Below, piece by piece: positions 8,079-16,069 of a DNA stretch of 64,000 bases. The notes under the pieces are model-generated. The model saw only the letters and a program-made list of their open reading frames with translations. It did no database searches and was not told the origin of the DNA. How positions within the stretch are numbered: position 1 is the first letter of the stretch; each line of letters opens with the position of its first letter. The stretch is taken from NCBI GenBank assembly GCA_963529855.1, contig CAURZK010000001.1:248001-312000 (forward strand). The letters are read 5' to 3'. This DNA is from 34-65-8 sp963529855 (lineage in GTDB: Bacteria > Pseudomonadota > Alphaproteobacteria > Sphingomonadales > Sphingomonadaceae). The position numbers were made by a program, and so were the translations under genes.

Positions 8079-8597
8079 ATGCCGACGCTCGTCCCCCTTG
8101 CCCAGGTCGACCCTGCCGATGTCGAGGCGCTGCTCGACCGTGCGTTCGATCCGCAGCGGCATGCGCGCACCGCATACCGCATCCGCACGGGCACCCAATG
8201 GCTGCCGGGGGCAAGCTTCGCCGCGCTCGATGACGAGGACTGGCTGGTCGGCACGATCCAGTGCTGGCCGGTCGCGCTGATCGATCCCGCTGGGCGCGCG
8301 CACCCGCTGGTCATGGTGGGGCCGGTGGCCGTGTTGCCCGGGCATCAGGGCGAAGGGTATGGCAAGGCATTGATGCTGGCCGCGCTCGAAGCGATCGACG
8401 CGGCGCCGGCTCCCCTGCCGCAGGTCATGATCGGCGATCCGGAATATTACGGCCGCTTCTTCGGCTTCGATGCCGTACCTGCCGCCGGATGGCGCTGCCC
8501 CGGCCCCTATGATCAGCATCGGCTGCTGGTGAGAACCGCAAACCCTGCCGTACTGCCGGGTGAAGGCATGCTGGGGCCGTGGGCCGCCGCCACTTGA
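8079..8597 (+). CDS. GNAT family N-acetyltransferase
   Basis: 172 residues with one GNAT fold. The acetyl-CoA binding segment VLPGHQGEGYGKALMLAALE (about 87-106) carries the Q/RxxGxG/A motif as QGEGYG. The N-terminal part (DVEALLDRAFDPQRHARTAYRIR) and the later IGDPEYYGRFFGF segment match the subgroup of YhbS-like acetyltransferases. The substrate is unknown. It follows the sugar dehydrogenase by 60 bp and precedes the DUF1285 gene by 34 bp; all run in the same direction and may share a transcript. Confidence 0.82.
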   Translation: MPTLVPLAQVDPADVEALLDRAFDPQRHARTAYRIRTGTQWLPGASFAALDDEDWLVGTIQCWPVALIDPAGRAHPLVMVGPVAVLPGHQGEGYGKALMLAALEAIDAAPAPLPQVMIGDPEYYGRFFGFDAVPAAGWRCPGPYDQHRLLVRTANPAVLPGEGMLGPWAAAT

Positions 8598-8631
8598 GGG
8601 CGGAGGCCGATTCTGCCAACGCAGGCTGGCC

Positions 8632-9180
8632 ATGCCGTACCAGCCGCCCCCTGACCTAGCCGGACTGTCGCTCGCCGAGATCGCCAAGCAGGTAGCGCAG
8701 CGCAAGCTACCGCCCGTCGACCAATGGGCGCCCGCTCGCGAGGGCGACAGCAAGATGCGCATCGCGGCAGACGGGACGTGGTTTCACGATGGCTCTCCGA
8801 TCACGCGCCCGGCCATGGTGCGCGCATTCTCCGGCCTGCTGACCCGCGATAGCGACGGCCAGCACTGGCTGGTCACCCCACACGAGAAACTTGCCATCGC
8901 GGTCGAGGATGCCGCGTTCCAGGCCGTCGACGCCGTGCGCAAGGGCGACGGGATCGCTTTCCGCCTCAACACCGACGACCTCATCGTGGCCGGCCCCGGC
9001 CATCCGCTGCGGGCCGCAGGCGATGCCGATATCCCCGCTCTCTACCTCGGCGTACGCGGCGGGCTGGAGGCGCGGCTCAATCGCAGCACTTATGCCCAGC
9101 TGGCGGTAATCGCACTGGCCGAAGGCGACGACTGGAGCGTGACCAGCCTGGGTCAGCGCTTCTCGCTGGTTCCTGAATGA
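8632..9180 (+). CDS. DUF1285 domain-containing protein
   Basis: 182 residues. The sequence from PPVDQWAPAREGDSKMRIAADG through FHDGSPITRPAMVRAFSGLL and on to YLGVRGGLEARLNRSTYAQL is the pattern of the DUF1285 family of small cytoplasmic proteins without known function. There is no signal peptide or membrane segment. The start is placed at the ATG of MPYQPPPDLAGLS; an in-frame ATG 72 bp upstream lies inside the preceding gene. The stop overlaps the start of the Nudix gene by four bases (ATGA), so the two are probably translationally coupled. The DUF1285-Nudix-CCA order suggests a shared operon. Confidence 0.85.
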   Translation: MPYQPPPDLAGLSLAEIAKQVAQRKLPPVDQWAPAREGDSKMRIAADGTWFHDGSPITRPAMVRAFSGLLTRDSDGQHWLVTPHEKLAIAVEDAAFQAVDAVRKGDGIAFRLNTDDLIVAGPGHPLRAAGDADIPALYLGVRGGLEARLNRSTYAQLAVIALAEGDDWSVTSLGQRFSLVPE

Positions 9181-9782
9181 GCGCGCTGTTCGACCGCCTC
9201 GCCGACCTGTTCGAGCGAGGCCACCGTTCCGACATTCCCGACCTGATGACCGACGCGCGCTTCGCCACGGCGGAACGCACGGCCGATGCAGCAGTGCTGA
9301 TCGCGGTGACCGACCGCCCCGATCCCGGCCTGATCCTGACTCAGCGCCCGTCCGGTATGCGCAGCCACCCGGGGCAGGTCGCCTTCCCCGGCGGGAAGAT
9401 CGATCCGGGCGAGGACGCGGTGGCTGCCGCTCTGCGCGAGGCGCAGGAGGAACTGAACCTCGATCCAGCCCATGTCCGCGTGATCGGCGCGACCGACCGG
9501 TACCAGACTGGCACGGGGTTCGACGTTACCCCGGTGCTTGGTGTCATCCCGCCCGACCTGCCGCTCGTGCCGAACCCGGGCGAAGTCGACAGCTGGTTCG
9601 AGGCACCTCTGCGCCTGATGCTGGAACGCGAACACTGGGCCGAGCACGAGGTATTCTGGAACGGCGCGATGCGGCGCTATCTTGAATATCACCACCAGGG
9701 GTTCCGCATCTGGGGGGTGACCGCCGCGATCATCGCCAACCTTGCCCGCCGCATCGAGATCACGGAACTGTTCGATGCCTGA
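9177..9782 (+). CDS. Nudix hydrolase, CoA pyrophosphatase (NudL) type
   Basis: 201 residues. The Nudix box GKIDPGEDAVAAALREAQEE (73-92) is complete with the REAQEE metal ligands. It is preceded by LTQRPSGMRSHPGQVAFPGG (54-73), the extra signature of the UPF0035/CoA-pyrophosphatase subgroup, which cleaves coenzyme A into 4'-phosphopantetheine and 3',5'-ADP. The start overlaps the DUF1285 stop, and the end overlaps the CCA-adding enzyme start by eight bases, so it sits in the middle of a tightly coupled set. Confidence 0.9.
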   Translation: MSALFDRLADLFERGHRSDIPDLMTDARFATAERTADAAVLIAVTDRPDPGLILTQRPSGMRSHPGQVAFPGGKIDPGEDAVAAALREAQEELNLDPAHVRVIGATDRYQTGTGFDVTPVLGVIPPDLPLVPNPGEVDSWFEAPLRLMLEREHWAEHEVFWNGAMRRYLEYHHQGFRIWGVTAAIIANLARRIEITELFDA

Positions 9783-10953
9783 TACGCTCCCTGCCGCCGC
9801 ATGGACACAGCGGCCCGATCTGGCCGCGCTGGTCGATGCACTGGGCCGCGAGAATCTGCGCTGGGTCGGCGGAGCGGTGCGAGACACCCTGCTGGGGCAT
9901 GCGGTCAAGGACATCGACGCTGCCACGCCGCTCCATCCCGGCACGGTGATCGAGCGGTTGCGCGCAGCAGACATCAGGGTGGTGCCCACGGGGATCGACC
10001 ACGGCACGGTCACCGCCGTGCTGCCGGGCGGCCCGGTCGAAGTGACGACGCTGCGCCATGACGTCGCGACCGACGGACGCCGGGCCACCGTCGCTTTCGC
10101 CAGCGACTGGCGCGACGATGCGGCGCGCCGCGATTTCACGATGAATGCCCTTTATGCCGATCCGGTCACGCTGGAACTGTTCGACTGGTTCGGCGGGCTG
10201 GACGACCTTGCTGCCCATCGGGTCCGCTTTATCGGCGACGCGCGCGAGCGCATACGCGAGGATCACTTGCGCATCCTGCGCTATTTCCGGTTCCAGGCCC
10301 GCTTCGGCGCCGAGCTCGATGCCGAAGCAGAAAGCGCCTGCGCGGAACTTGCGCCGATGCTGAAAGGCCTGTCGCGCGAGCGGGTAGGCTGGGAACTGCT
10401 CAACCTGCTGGCCCTGCCCGACCCGGGCGACACAGTGGCCCGAATGCGCGCACTTGGTGTCCTGCGCGAAGTTCTGCCCGAGAGCGCGCGCCCTGAGATC
10501 GAAGCCTTGCGCACTTTGATATCTGCCGAAACGCGCGCGGGCATCGCGCCTGATCCGCTGCGCCGGCTGGCGGCCCTCCTCCCGCCATCACCGCCGGTGG
10601 CCGAAACGGTCGCCGCTCGGCTGCGCCTGTCACGCGCCCAGCGCAACCGGCTGTCCTGCGTTGCGAAACGCGGTAACGGCGCCGAGGCTGATCCCCGCGC
10701 GCTTGCCTATCGCGAGGGGATCGACTGCGCTCGCGACCGGATGCTGTTGGAAGGCGTTGACCCCGCTCCACTGGAAGATTGGGAAGTCCCGGAATTGCCG
10801 TTGAAGGGCGGCGAGATCGTTGCGCGCGGCATCGGCGCCGGTCCGGAAGTCGCGCGGATCCTGCAAGCGGTGGAGGCGCGCTGGATCGCCGAGGGCTTTC
10901 CCCCGCGCGACCGGGTGAGCCGTATCCTAGACGAGCTGCTTTCCAGCGGTTGA
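9775..10953 (+). CDS. cca: CCA tRNA nucleotidyltransferase
   Basis: 392 residues, a class II nucleotidyltransferase that adds or repairs the 3' CCA end of tRNA. The nucleotidyl transfer signature RWVGGAVRDTLLG is followed by VKDIDAATPL, which supplies the two metal-binding Asp residues; then come the RRDFTMNALY motif and the DHLRILRYFRFQARFG segment. The long C-terminal half is the helical neck/body/tail region. The ATG at 9775 overlaps the Nudix stop. No HD phosphohydrolase domain is evident at the C-terminus. Confidence 0.92.
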   Translation: MPDTLPAAAWTQRPDLAALVDALGRENLRWVGGAVRDTLLGHAVKDIDAATPLHPGTVIERLRAADIRVVPTGIDHGTVTAVLPGGPVEVTTLRHDVATDGRRATVAFASDWRDDAARRDFTMNALYADPVTLELFDWFGGLDDLAAHRVRFIGDARERIREDHLRILRYFRFQARFGAELDAEAESACAELAPMLKGLSRERVGWELLNLLALPDPGDTVARMRALGVLREVLPESARPEIEALRTLISAETRAGIAPDPLRRLAALLPPSPPVAETVAARLRLSRAQRNRLSCVAKRGNGAEADPRALAYREGIDCARDRMLLEGVDPAPLEDWEVPELPLKGGEIVARGIGAGPEVARILQAVEARWIAEGFPPRDRVSRILDELLSSG

Positions 10954-11129
10954 AACACCTTCATCGCGGGCTAATCTTGCATTTCGTACAATGGCTCTAT
11001 GCCGGAACATCACCGGCCAACGGGTCGCGACCGCGGCGTTCCATCGTGGTCGTCTCACCAACCGGACCGACATCGGGCGCGTTCCGCGCGCGGGGATGAG
11101 GTCGAATTGAGAAGACACGGAGAGTATCA

Positions 11130-11660
11130 ATGAAGTTTGCCAAGTACGCCGCCGCCGCGATTGCCGCTGCCAGCCTCGCCACCGCTGCCTATGCGCAGGA
11201 TGCCGCCGTCACCGTCGGTGCCACGGTGACCGGGCCTGACGGTGCCGCTGTCGGCACGGTCGAAAGCGTCGCTGATGGCGTGGTCACCGTCGATACCGGC
11301 AAGCACAAGGCGCCGCTGCCCGCAAATGCCTTCGGCAAGGGCGAAGGCGGCCCGACCATTACCGTCACCAAGGCGCAGCTCGATACGATGATCGACCAGC
11401 AGCTTGCCGCTGCCAATGCCCAGCGCGATGCCCTGCTCGTGGTCGGCGCCGAAGTTCACACCGCTGATCATCAGGTGCTGGGCAAGGTGGAATCGATCGA
11501 CGGTAACAACGTGATCGTCGCCCGTGCGGAAGGTCCGGTCACGCTGCTGCGCGATCACTTCGCCGCAATGGATTCGATGCTGATGGCGCGATTTACCGCC
11601 GAACAGATCGAAGCCGCCGTGGCTGCTCAGGGTCAGGCACAGGCTCAGACCGCTCAGTAA
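11130..11660 (+). CDS. Exported protein with two internal repeats, function unknown
   Basis: 176 residues. The signal peptide MKFAKYAAAAIAAASLATAAYA is cleaved before Gln23. The mature protein shows an internal duplication. Repeat 1 (about 29-92, from VGATVTGPDGAAVGTVESV) and repeat 2 (about 105-164, from VGAEVHTADHQVLGKVESI) share the pattern VGA-V-(x)7-VG/LGKVES followed by a short helical tail. The pattern resembles a small beta-barrel such as a PRC-barrel or KOW-like unit, but I cannot assign the family. A Gln/Ala-rich tail ends the protein. GGAGAG precedes the ATG, and a strong terminator follows at 11688-11722, so it is probably monocistronic. Confidence 0.75.
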   Translation: MKFAKYAAAAIAAASLATAAYAQDAAVTVGATVTGPDGAAVGTVESVADGVVTVDTGKHKAPLPANAFGKGEGGPTITVTKAQLDTMIDQQLAAANAQRDALLVVGAEVHTADHQVLGKVESIDGNNVIVARAEGPVTLLRDHFAAMDSMLMARFTAEQIEAAVAAQGQAQAQTAQ

Positions 11661-11687
11661 CCAGCGACAGCCTCAAGTCTGATGGAA

Positions 11688-11722
11688 GGGCCGGGTGCGC
11701 AGATCGCGCGCCCGGCCTTTTG
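11688..11722 (+). terminator. Rho-independent terminator after the exported repeat protein
   Basis: GGCCGGGTGCGC (11689-11700) pairs with GCGCGCCCGGCC (11706-11717), with one G-T pair and a 5-base loop, followed by TTTT. It lies 28 bp after the stop codon at 11660 and upstream of the end of the convergent parC. Confidence 0.8.
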
Positions 11723-11754
11723 CTTGCAAGCGGGTATGAGCGGAAAAAGGGTGA

Positions 11755-14043
11755 TCAAAACCGGTTGTTCTTCGGAAAACCCTGCGGCGGCAAGCGCCCT
11801 GCGGCGCCGCGGGCGACTTTCCACTGCCAGATGTCGTTTTCGGTGCGAGTGCGCCCGGTTTCACCGCCCATGGTCCAGCTGAGGCCATTGGCCAGTGTGA
11901 ACGTCACTGCATCGCTCAGCCCGCCATCGCGGTATCGTTGCAGCGTCACGCCCTGCCCGCGCGCCAGCATGGGCAGTTCCTCCAGGTTGAACACGACCAG
12001 CTTGCGATTGTCCCCGACCACTGCAACGTGATCGTGCTCGGGCGCGATCTCGCGTACGACACGCAGTTTCGCGTCCCCCTTTAGATTGACAACCTGCCGG
12101 CCCTTGCGCGTTTCCGCCAGGATCTCGTCGGTCACGGCGGCGAAACCCTTGCCCGTGGTCGCTGCCAGCAGGAGCTGCGCCTTGGGCTTGTGCAGCACCA
12201 CGCCTGCGATTTGCGCGTCCGCCTCGAGATCGATCATGTTGCGGATCGGCTCGCCGAACCCGCGCGCGCCCGGCAACTTGTCGGCGCCCAGCGTGTAGAC
12301 CCGGCCATTGTCGGCCACGATCAGCAGCTTGTCGGTGGTCTGGGCGTGGAGCGCGAAGGCGGGGCCGTCGCCTTCCTTGAACTTGTATTCGCGGTCCAGC
12401 GGTTCGTGCCCGGTCGCCGCCCGGATCCAGCCCTTTTGTGACAGGATCACCGTGACCGGCGCCTTCTCGATCATCGCATCCATGCTGAAAACGGCAGTCG
12501 GCGCGGCCTCGGCGATTGTTGTGCGGCGCCGGCCAAGCGCGGTTTCGGGACCGTATTCCTTGCGCAAGGAGGCTAGATCGCGCTTAAGCCGCGTGCGCTG
12601 CCGCGCGGGGCTTTCGAGCAGCTTGTTGAGCTCGTCCTGTTCCTTCAGCAGGTCTTCGCGTTCCCCCCGCAGCTCCATTTCCTCGAGCTTGCGCAAGCTG
12701 CGCAAGCGCATGTTGAGGATCGCCTCGGCCTGGCGGTCGGTCAGGCCGAATTCGGCCATCATCACCGGCTTGGGCTCGTCCTCTGTGCGAATGATCTCGA
12801 TGATCCGGTCGAGGTTGAGGAAGGCGATGATATAGCCTTCGACCAGTTCCAGCCGCCTGGCGATCTGCTCCAGGCGGTGCCGACTGCGACGCTGGAGAAT
12901 GTCGATCTGGCTCGCGATCCAGTGGTGGAGCAGTTCGGTAAGACCCATGACCATCGGCGTGCGGGTTGCATCGAGCACGTTGAGGTTGAGCCCGAAGCGC
13001 ACCTCCAGATCGGTCAGGCGGTAGAGCGATTCCTTGAGCAGTTCCGGGTCGACGTTGCGGCTCTTGGGCACGAGGACGAGGCGGATGTTCTCGTCGCTCT
13101 CGTCGCGCACGTCCTCCAGGATCGGGACCTTACGGTCGGCGATGACCTGGGCGATCTGCTCGATCAGCTTGCCCTTCTGGACCTGGTAGGGGATTTCGCT
13201 GATGACGAGCTGCCACTGGCCGCCTCCAAGCCGTTCGATCCCGGCCTCGCGATCCGCCTCGTCCCGCGCCTCGGCCGCATGGAAGCGTCCACGCACGCGG
13301 AAGCTGCCGCGCCCGGTTTGGTATGCGGCCGAAATGGCGGCGGGGCTGTCGACGATCAGACCGCCGGTGGGAAAGTCGGGGCCGTGGAACAGCTCCATCA
13401 GCCGCGCGTGTCCGGCATGGGGATTGTCGATCAGTTCCAGCGTCGCATCGACGATCTCGGCCACGTTGTGGCTCGGGATATTGGTCGCCATGCCCACGGC
13501 GATGCCGCTGGCGCCATTGGCGAGCAGGTTGGGAAACAGGCCGGGAAAAATCTCCGGCTCCTGCTCCTCGCCATTGTATGTCGGGACGAAATCGACCGTA
13601 CCCTCGTCCAGCCCTTCCATCAGGCGTAACGCGGTTCTGGTCAGGCGGGCTTCTGTGTAGCGGTATGCAGCAGCGTTATCGCCATCGATATTGCCGAAAT
13701 TGCCCTGCCCCTCCACCAACGGATAGCGCAGCGCGAAATCCTGCGCGAGGCGGACCATCGCATCGTAGACCGAAGCATCGCCGTGCGGATGATACTTGCC
13801 GATCACGTCGCCGACCACGCGGGCCGATTTCTTGAACGCGCTGTTCGGGTCGAGCTTCAGCTGCCGCATCGCCCACAGCAGGCGGCGGTGCACCGGCTTC
13901 AGGCCATCGCGCAGGTCCGGCAGCGAGCGGGCCGTGATGGTCGAGAGTGCGTAGACGAGGTAGCGTTCGGACAGGGCGCTGTCGAACGGCGCGTCCACAA
14001 TGGCGTCGAAGGGATCTTTTTCGTCGTCGATGACTTCGCTCAT
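11755..14043 (-). CDS. parC: DNA topoisomerase IV subunit A
   Basis: 762 residues. It is the DNA-cleaving subunit that decatenates daughter chromosomes with ParE. The N-terminal breakage-reunion domain has RSLPDLRDGLKPVHRR (40-54), the QRDR-like segment GKYHPHGDASVYDAMVRLA (82-100) and catalytic Tyr129 in AAAYRYTEARL. The GyrA-like beta-pinwheel at the C-terminus is short (about 500-740) and lacks a GyrA box, which supports ParC over GyrA, as does the length. The residue matching E. coli ParC Ser80 is Ala90 here. The gene is divergent from the PfpI-family gene with 114 bp between starts. ParE is not in the window. Confidence 0.9.
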   Translation of the reverse strand: MSEVIDDEKDPFDAIVDAPFDSALSERYLVYALSTITARSLPDLRDGLKPVHRRLLWAMRQLKLDPNSAFKKSARVVGDVIGKYHPHGDASVYDAMVRLAQDFALRYPLVEGQGNFGNIDGDNAAAYRYTEARLTRTALRLMEGLDEGTVDFVPTYNGEEQEPEIFPGLFPNLLANGASGIAVGMATNIPSHNVAEIVDATLELIDNPHAGHARLMELFHGPDFPTGGLIVDSPAAISAAYQTGRGSFRVRGRFHAAEARDEADREAGIERLGGGQWQLVISEIPYQVQKGKLIEQIAQVIADRKVPILEDVRDESDENIRLVLVPKSRNVDPELLKESLYRLTDLEVRFGLNLNVLDATRTPMVMGLTELLHHWIASQIDILQRRSRHRLEQIARRLELVEGYIIAFLNLDRIIEIIRTEDEPKPVMMAEFGLTDRQAEAILNMRLRSLRKLEEMELRGEREDLLKEQDELNKLLESPARQRTRLKRDLASLRKEYGPETALGRRRTTIAEAAPTAVFSMDAMIEKAPVTVILSQKGWIRAATGHEPLDREYKFKEGDGPAFALHAQTTDKLLIVADNGRVYTLGADKLPGARGFGEPIRNMIDLEADAQIAGVVLHKPKAQLLLAATTGKGFAAVTDEILAETRKGRQVVNLKGDAKLRVVREIAPEHDHVAVVGDNRKLVVFNLEELPMLARGQGVTLQRYRDGGLSDAVTFTLANGLSWTMGGETGRTRTENDIWQWKVARGAAGRLPPQGFPKNNRF

Positions 14044-14157
14044 GCCAACCGCCCTATCACTGCGACGAACAGGCTAGAAGAGCGGAACCACGGGCTTTCC
14101 CCACGCGTTCGCCACCTGACACCCCCACACACGCCCCCAACCAAGGAGTATTCCCTC

Positions 14158-14694
14158 ATGTCCCGTGTCCTGATCATTGCCACAGACGGTTTCGAGCAGT
14201 CCGAATTGATGGAGCCGAAGAAGCGGCTCGAGGAAGCGGGCATCGAAACCAGCGTCGCCAGCCTGGAAGATGGCGAGATCCGCGGCTGGAAGGACAAGGA
14301 CTGGGGCCAAAGCGTGACGGTCGACCTGACACTGGATGAAGTGTCGGTCGGCGATTACGACGCGCTGATGCTGCCTGGCGGGCAGATCAATCCCGACATC
14401 CTGCGGATGAACAACAAGGCGGTCGGCCTGGTCCAGGAATTTGCCGAGGCGGGCAAGCCGATCGCGGCAATCTGCCATGCGCCGTGGCTGCTGGTCGAAG
14501 CTGACCTGATCCGCGGCAAGACCGTCACGGGCTGGCCTTCGATCCGTACCGACCTTGCCAATGCGGGAGCAAACGTGATCGACGCAGAAGTCGCGACCGA
14601 TGGCAATCTCATCACCAGCCGCAACCCGGACGATATTCCTGCATTCAGCGATGCGCTGATCCAGCAGGTCGCAAAGGCGACCGAGCCGGCTTAA
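14158..14694 (+). CDS. DJ-1/PfpI family protein (type 1 glutamine amidotransferase fold)
   Basis: 178 residues, close to YhbO/PfpI length. The nucleophile elbow AAICHAPW gives Cys106-His107, and the acidic partner Glu13 lies in DGFEQSE. The segment YDALMLPGGQINPD and the late LITSRNPDDIPAFSDAL are characteristic. Members include proteases, glyoxalase III-type enzymes and protein deglycases; I cannot choose among these. The ATG at 14158 has AAGGAG at the ideal distance. Its stop overlaps the stop of the convergent ferredoxin gene. Confidence 0.88.
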   Translation: MSRVLIIATDGFEQSELMEPKKRLEEAGIETSVASLEDGEIRGWKDKDWGQSVTVDLTLDEVSVGDYDALMLPGGQINPDILRMNNKAVGLVQEFAEAGKPIAAICHAPWLLVEADLIRGKTVTGWPSIRTDLANAGANVIDAEVATDGNLITSRNPDDIPAFSDALIQQVAKATEPA

Positions 14695-15023
14695 CGCACG
14701 CTCATGTCGTGGCTGTCGGCGGGCAGGCGGACCTCAAGTCCGTCGAGGTCGGCCGACAGCACGATCTGGCACGACAGGCGGCTGGTCCGGCAAGCCCCGG
14801 CGGCTAGGTCGAGCATGTCTTCCTCCTCCTCGCTCGCTGGATCGAGCCGCTCGAACCAGTCCGGCGCGACGATCACGTGGCAGGTGGAACAGGCCATCTG
14901 GCCTTCGCAGGTACCCTCCAGCGGCATCCCGGCCGCTTGCGCGACTTCGAGCAAAGGCAGCCCATCCGCCCCTTCGGCCTCGACCCGCTCGCCACCGGGG
15001 GTAATGAATGCGACCCTCACCAT
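14691..15023 (-). CDS. [2Fe-2S] ferredoxin, ISC (adrenodoxin-like) type
   Basis: 110 residues. Cluster ligands Cys39, Cys45 and Cys48 in GTCEGQMACSTCHV and Cys85 in RLSCQIV follow the CX5CX2C...C pattern of adrenodoxin-like ferredoxins, with an acidic helix (PASEEEEDMLDL) between them for redox partner binding. These ferredoxins donate electrons in Fe-S cluster assembly. The start overlaps the end of the preceding cysteine desulfurase gene by seven bases, which fits a shared Fe-S role. The first residues are MVRVAFITPGGERVE. Confidence 0.9.
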   Translation of the reverse strand: MVRVAFITPGGERVEAEGADGLPLLEVAQAAGMPLEGTCEGQMACSTCHVIVAPDWFERLDPASEEEEDMLDLAAGACRTSRLSCQIVLSADLDGLEVRLPADSHDMSVR

Positions 15024-16069
15024 CGGTCCTGCGCCTCCGCCGCGGCGTTGATGATGGCTGCCGCTTGTTCGATCTGGTCCAGCGTCGTGTAACGCCCAAA
15101 CCCCAGACGGATCGATGACTTGGCCTGAGCCTCGGACAGTCCGATCGCCTTGAGCACATGGCTGGTCCGCCCCGATCCGCTCGCGCACGCCGATCCGGCG
15201 CTGAACATCACATCGCGGCAATCGCTCATCAGCCGGGCAACATCGAGGCCATCGCGCCGCAGGTTCAGGTTGCCGTGCCAACGTGCTTGCGCGCTGCCAT
15301 TGAGCGTCCACCCGACGAACAATTCGCGAGCACGGCTCCACAGCGTTTCGACGTGAGTCAGGTCGGCTTCAATCCGCTCCGCCGCAAGTGCCGCCGCCGC
15401 CCCCATGCCCGCGCACAAAGCGGGGCTGAGCGTGCCTGAACGCAGGCCGCCTTCCTGCCCGCCGCCGGTCTGGACTTGCGACAGCGCAACGCCGTCGCGC
15501 ACCCACAGCGCGCCCACGCCCTTGGGACCGTGGAACTTGTGCGCGGAAATGGCGATCATGTCCGCCTCGGGCGGGGGGAGGCGGCCGTAGCCTTGCACCG
15601 CATCGCACAGCAGCATCGCGCGCCCGGCCCAATCGCCGACCGGTTGCACCGTGCCGATCTCGTTGTTGACCTGCATCACGCAGACCAGCCGGGTATCCGC
15701 AGGGAGGTCGCAAGGCTGCGCAATGCCCTCGGCACCGACCGGGATGGTATGAACCGCGCCCACTGCCCGCGCCGTATCCAGCACCGCCGCGTGTTCGATG
15801 GCCGATACCGCCACCGTGCCGCCCTGCCCGCTGCCGCGAATGGCAAGGTTGATCGCCTCGGTCGCGCCGCTGGTGAAGATCACGCGGCCGCCCGGCGGAA
15901 ACAGTGCCGCGACTTGCTCGCGTGCCACCTCGACCGCCGCCGCCGCCTGGCGCCCCATGCGGTGCGCGCTGTGCGGATTGCCGAACGCATCTTCGCCCAG
16001 CCAGCGCAGCATCGCTTCGCGCGCCTCGGGCGCAAGCGGCGTGGTCGCCTGATAATCGAGATAGATCAT
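15017..16069 (-). CDS. Cysteine desulfurase (NifS/IscS-like, group I), copy 1
   Basis: 350 residues, PLP-dependent fold type I. It takes sulfur from cysteine as an enzyme persulfide. Visible are YLDYQATTPLAPEA at the N-terminus, the substrate-binding His in AIEHAAVL, PLP Lys in AISAHKFHGPKGVGAL and the catalytic Cys295 in SAGSACASGSG. The SACAS(G) context without the RxGHHCA motif places it in group I (IscS/NifS) rather than SufS. It ends inside the ferredoxin start and starts within four bases of the end of copy 2. The two copies share the fold but are clearly diverged, so this is not a recent duplication. Confidence 0.9.
   Translation of the reverse strand: MIYLDYQATTPLAPEAREAMLRWLGEDAFGNPHSAHRMGRQAAAAVEVAREQVAALFPPGGRVIFTSGATEAINLAIRGSGQGGTVAVSAIEHAAVLDTARAVGAVHTIPVGAEGIAQPCDLPADTRLVCVMQVNNEIGTVQPVGDWAGRAMLLCDAVQGYGRLPPPEADMIAISAHKFHGPKGVGALWVRDGVALSQVQTGGGQEGGLRSGTLSPALCAGMGAAAALAAERIEADLTHVETLWSRARELFVGWTLNGSAQARWHGNLNLRRDGLDVARLMSDCRDVMFSAGSACASGSGRTSHVLKAIGLSEAQAKSSIRLGFGRYTTLDQIEQAAAIINAAAEAQDRW

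Noticed and set aside
10954..11129. Small ORF upstream of the exported repeat protein
   Set aside because: Open stretches have no ribosome binding site and no hydrophobic or motif pattern; treated as leader/promoter region.
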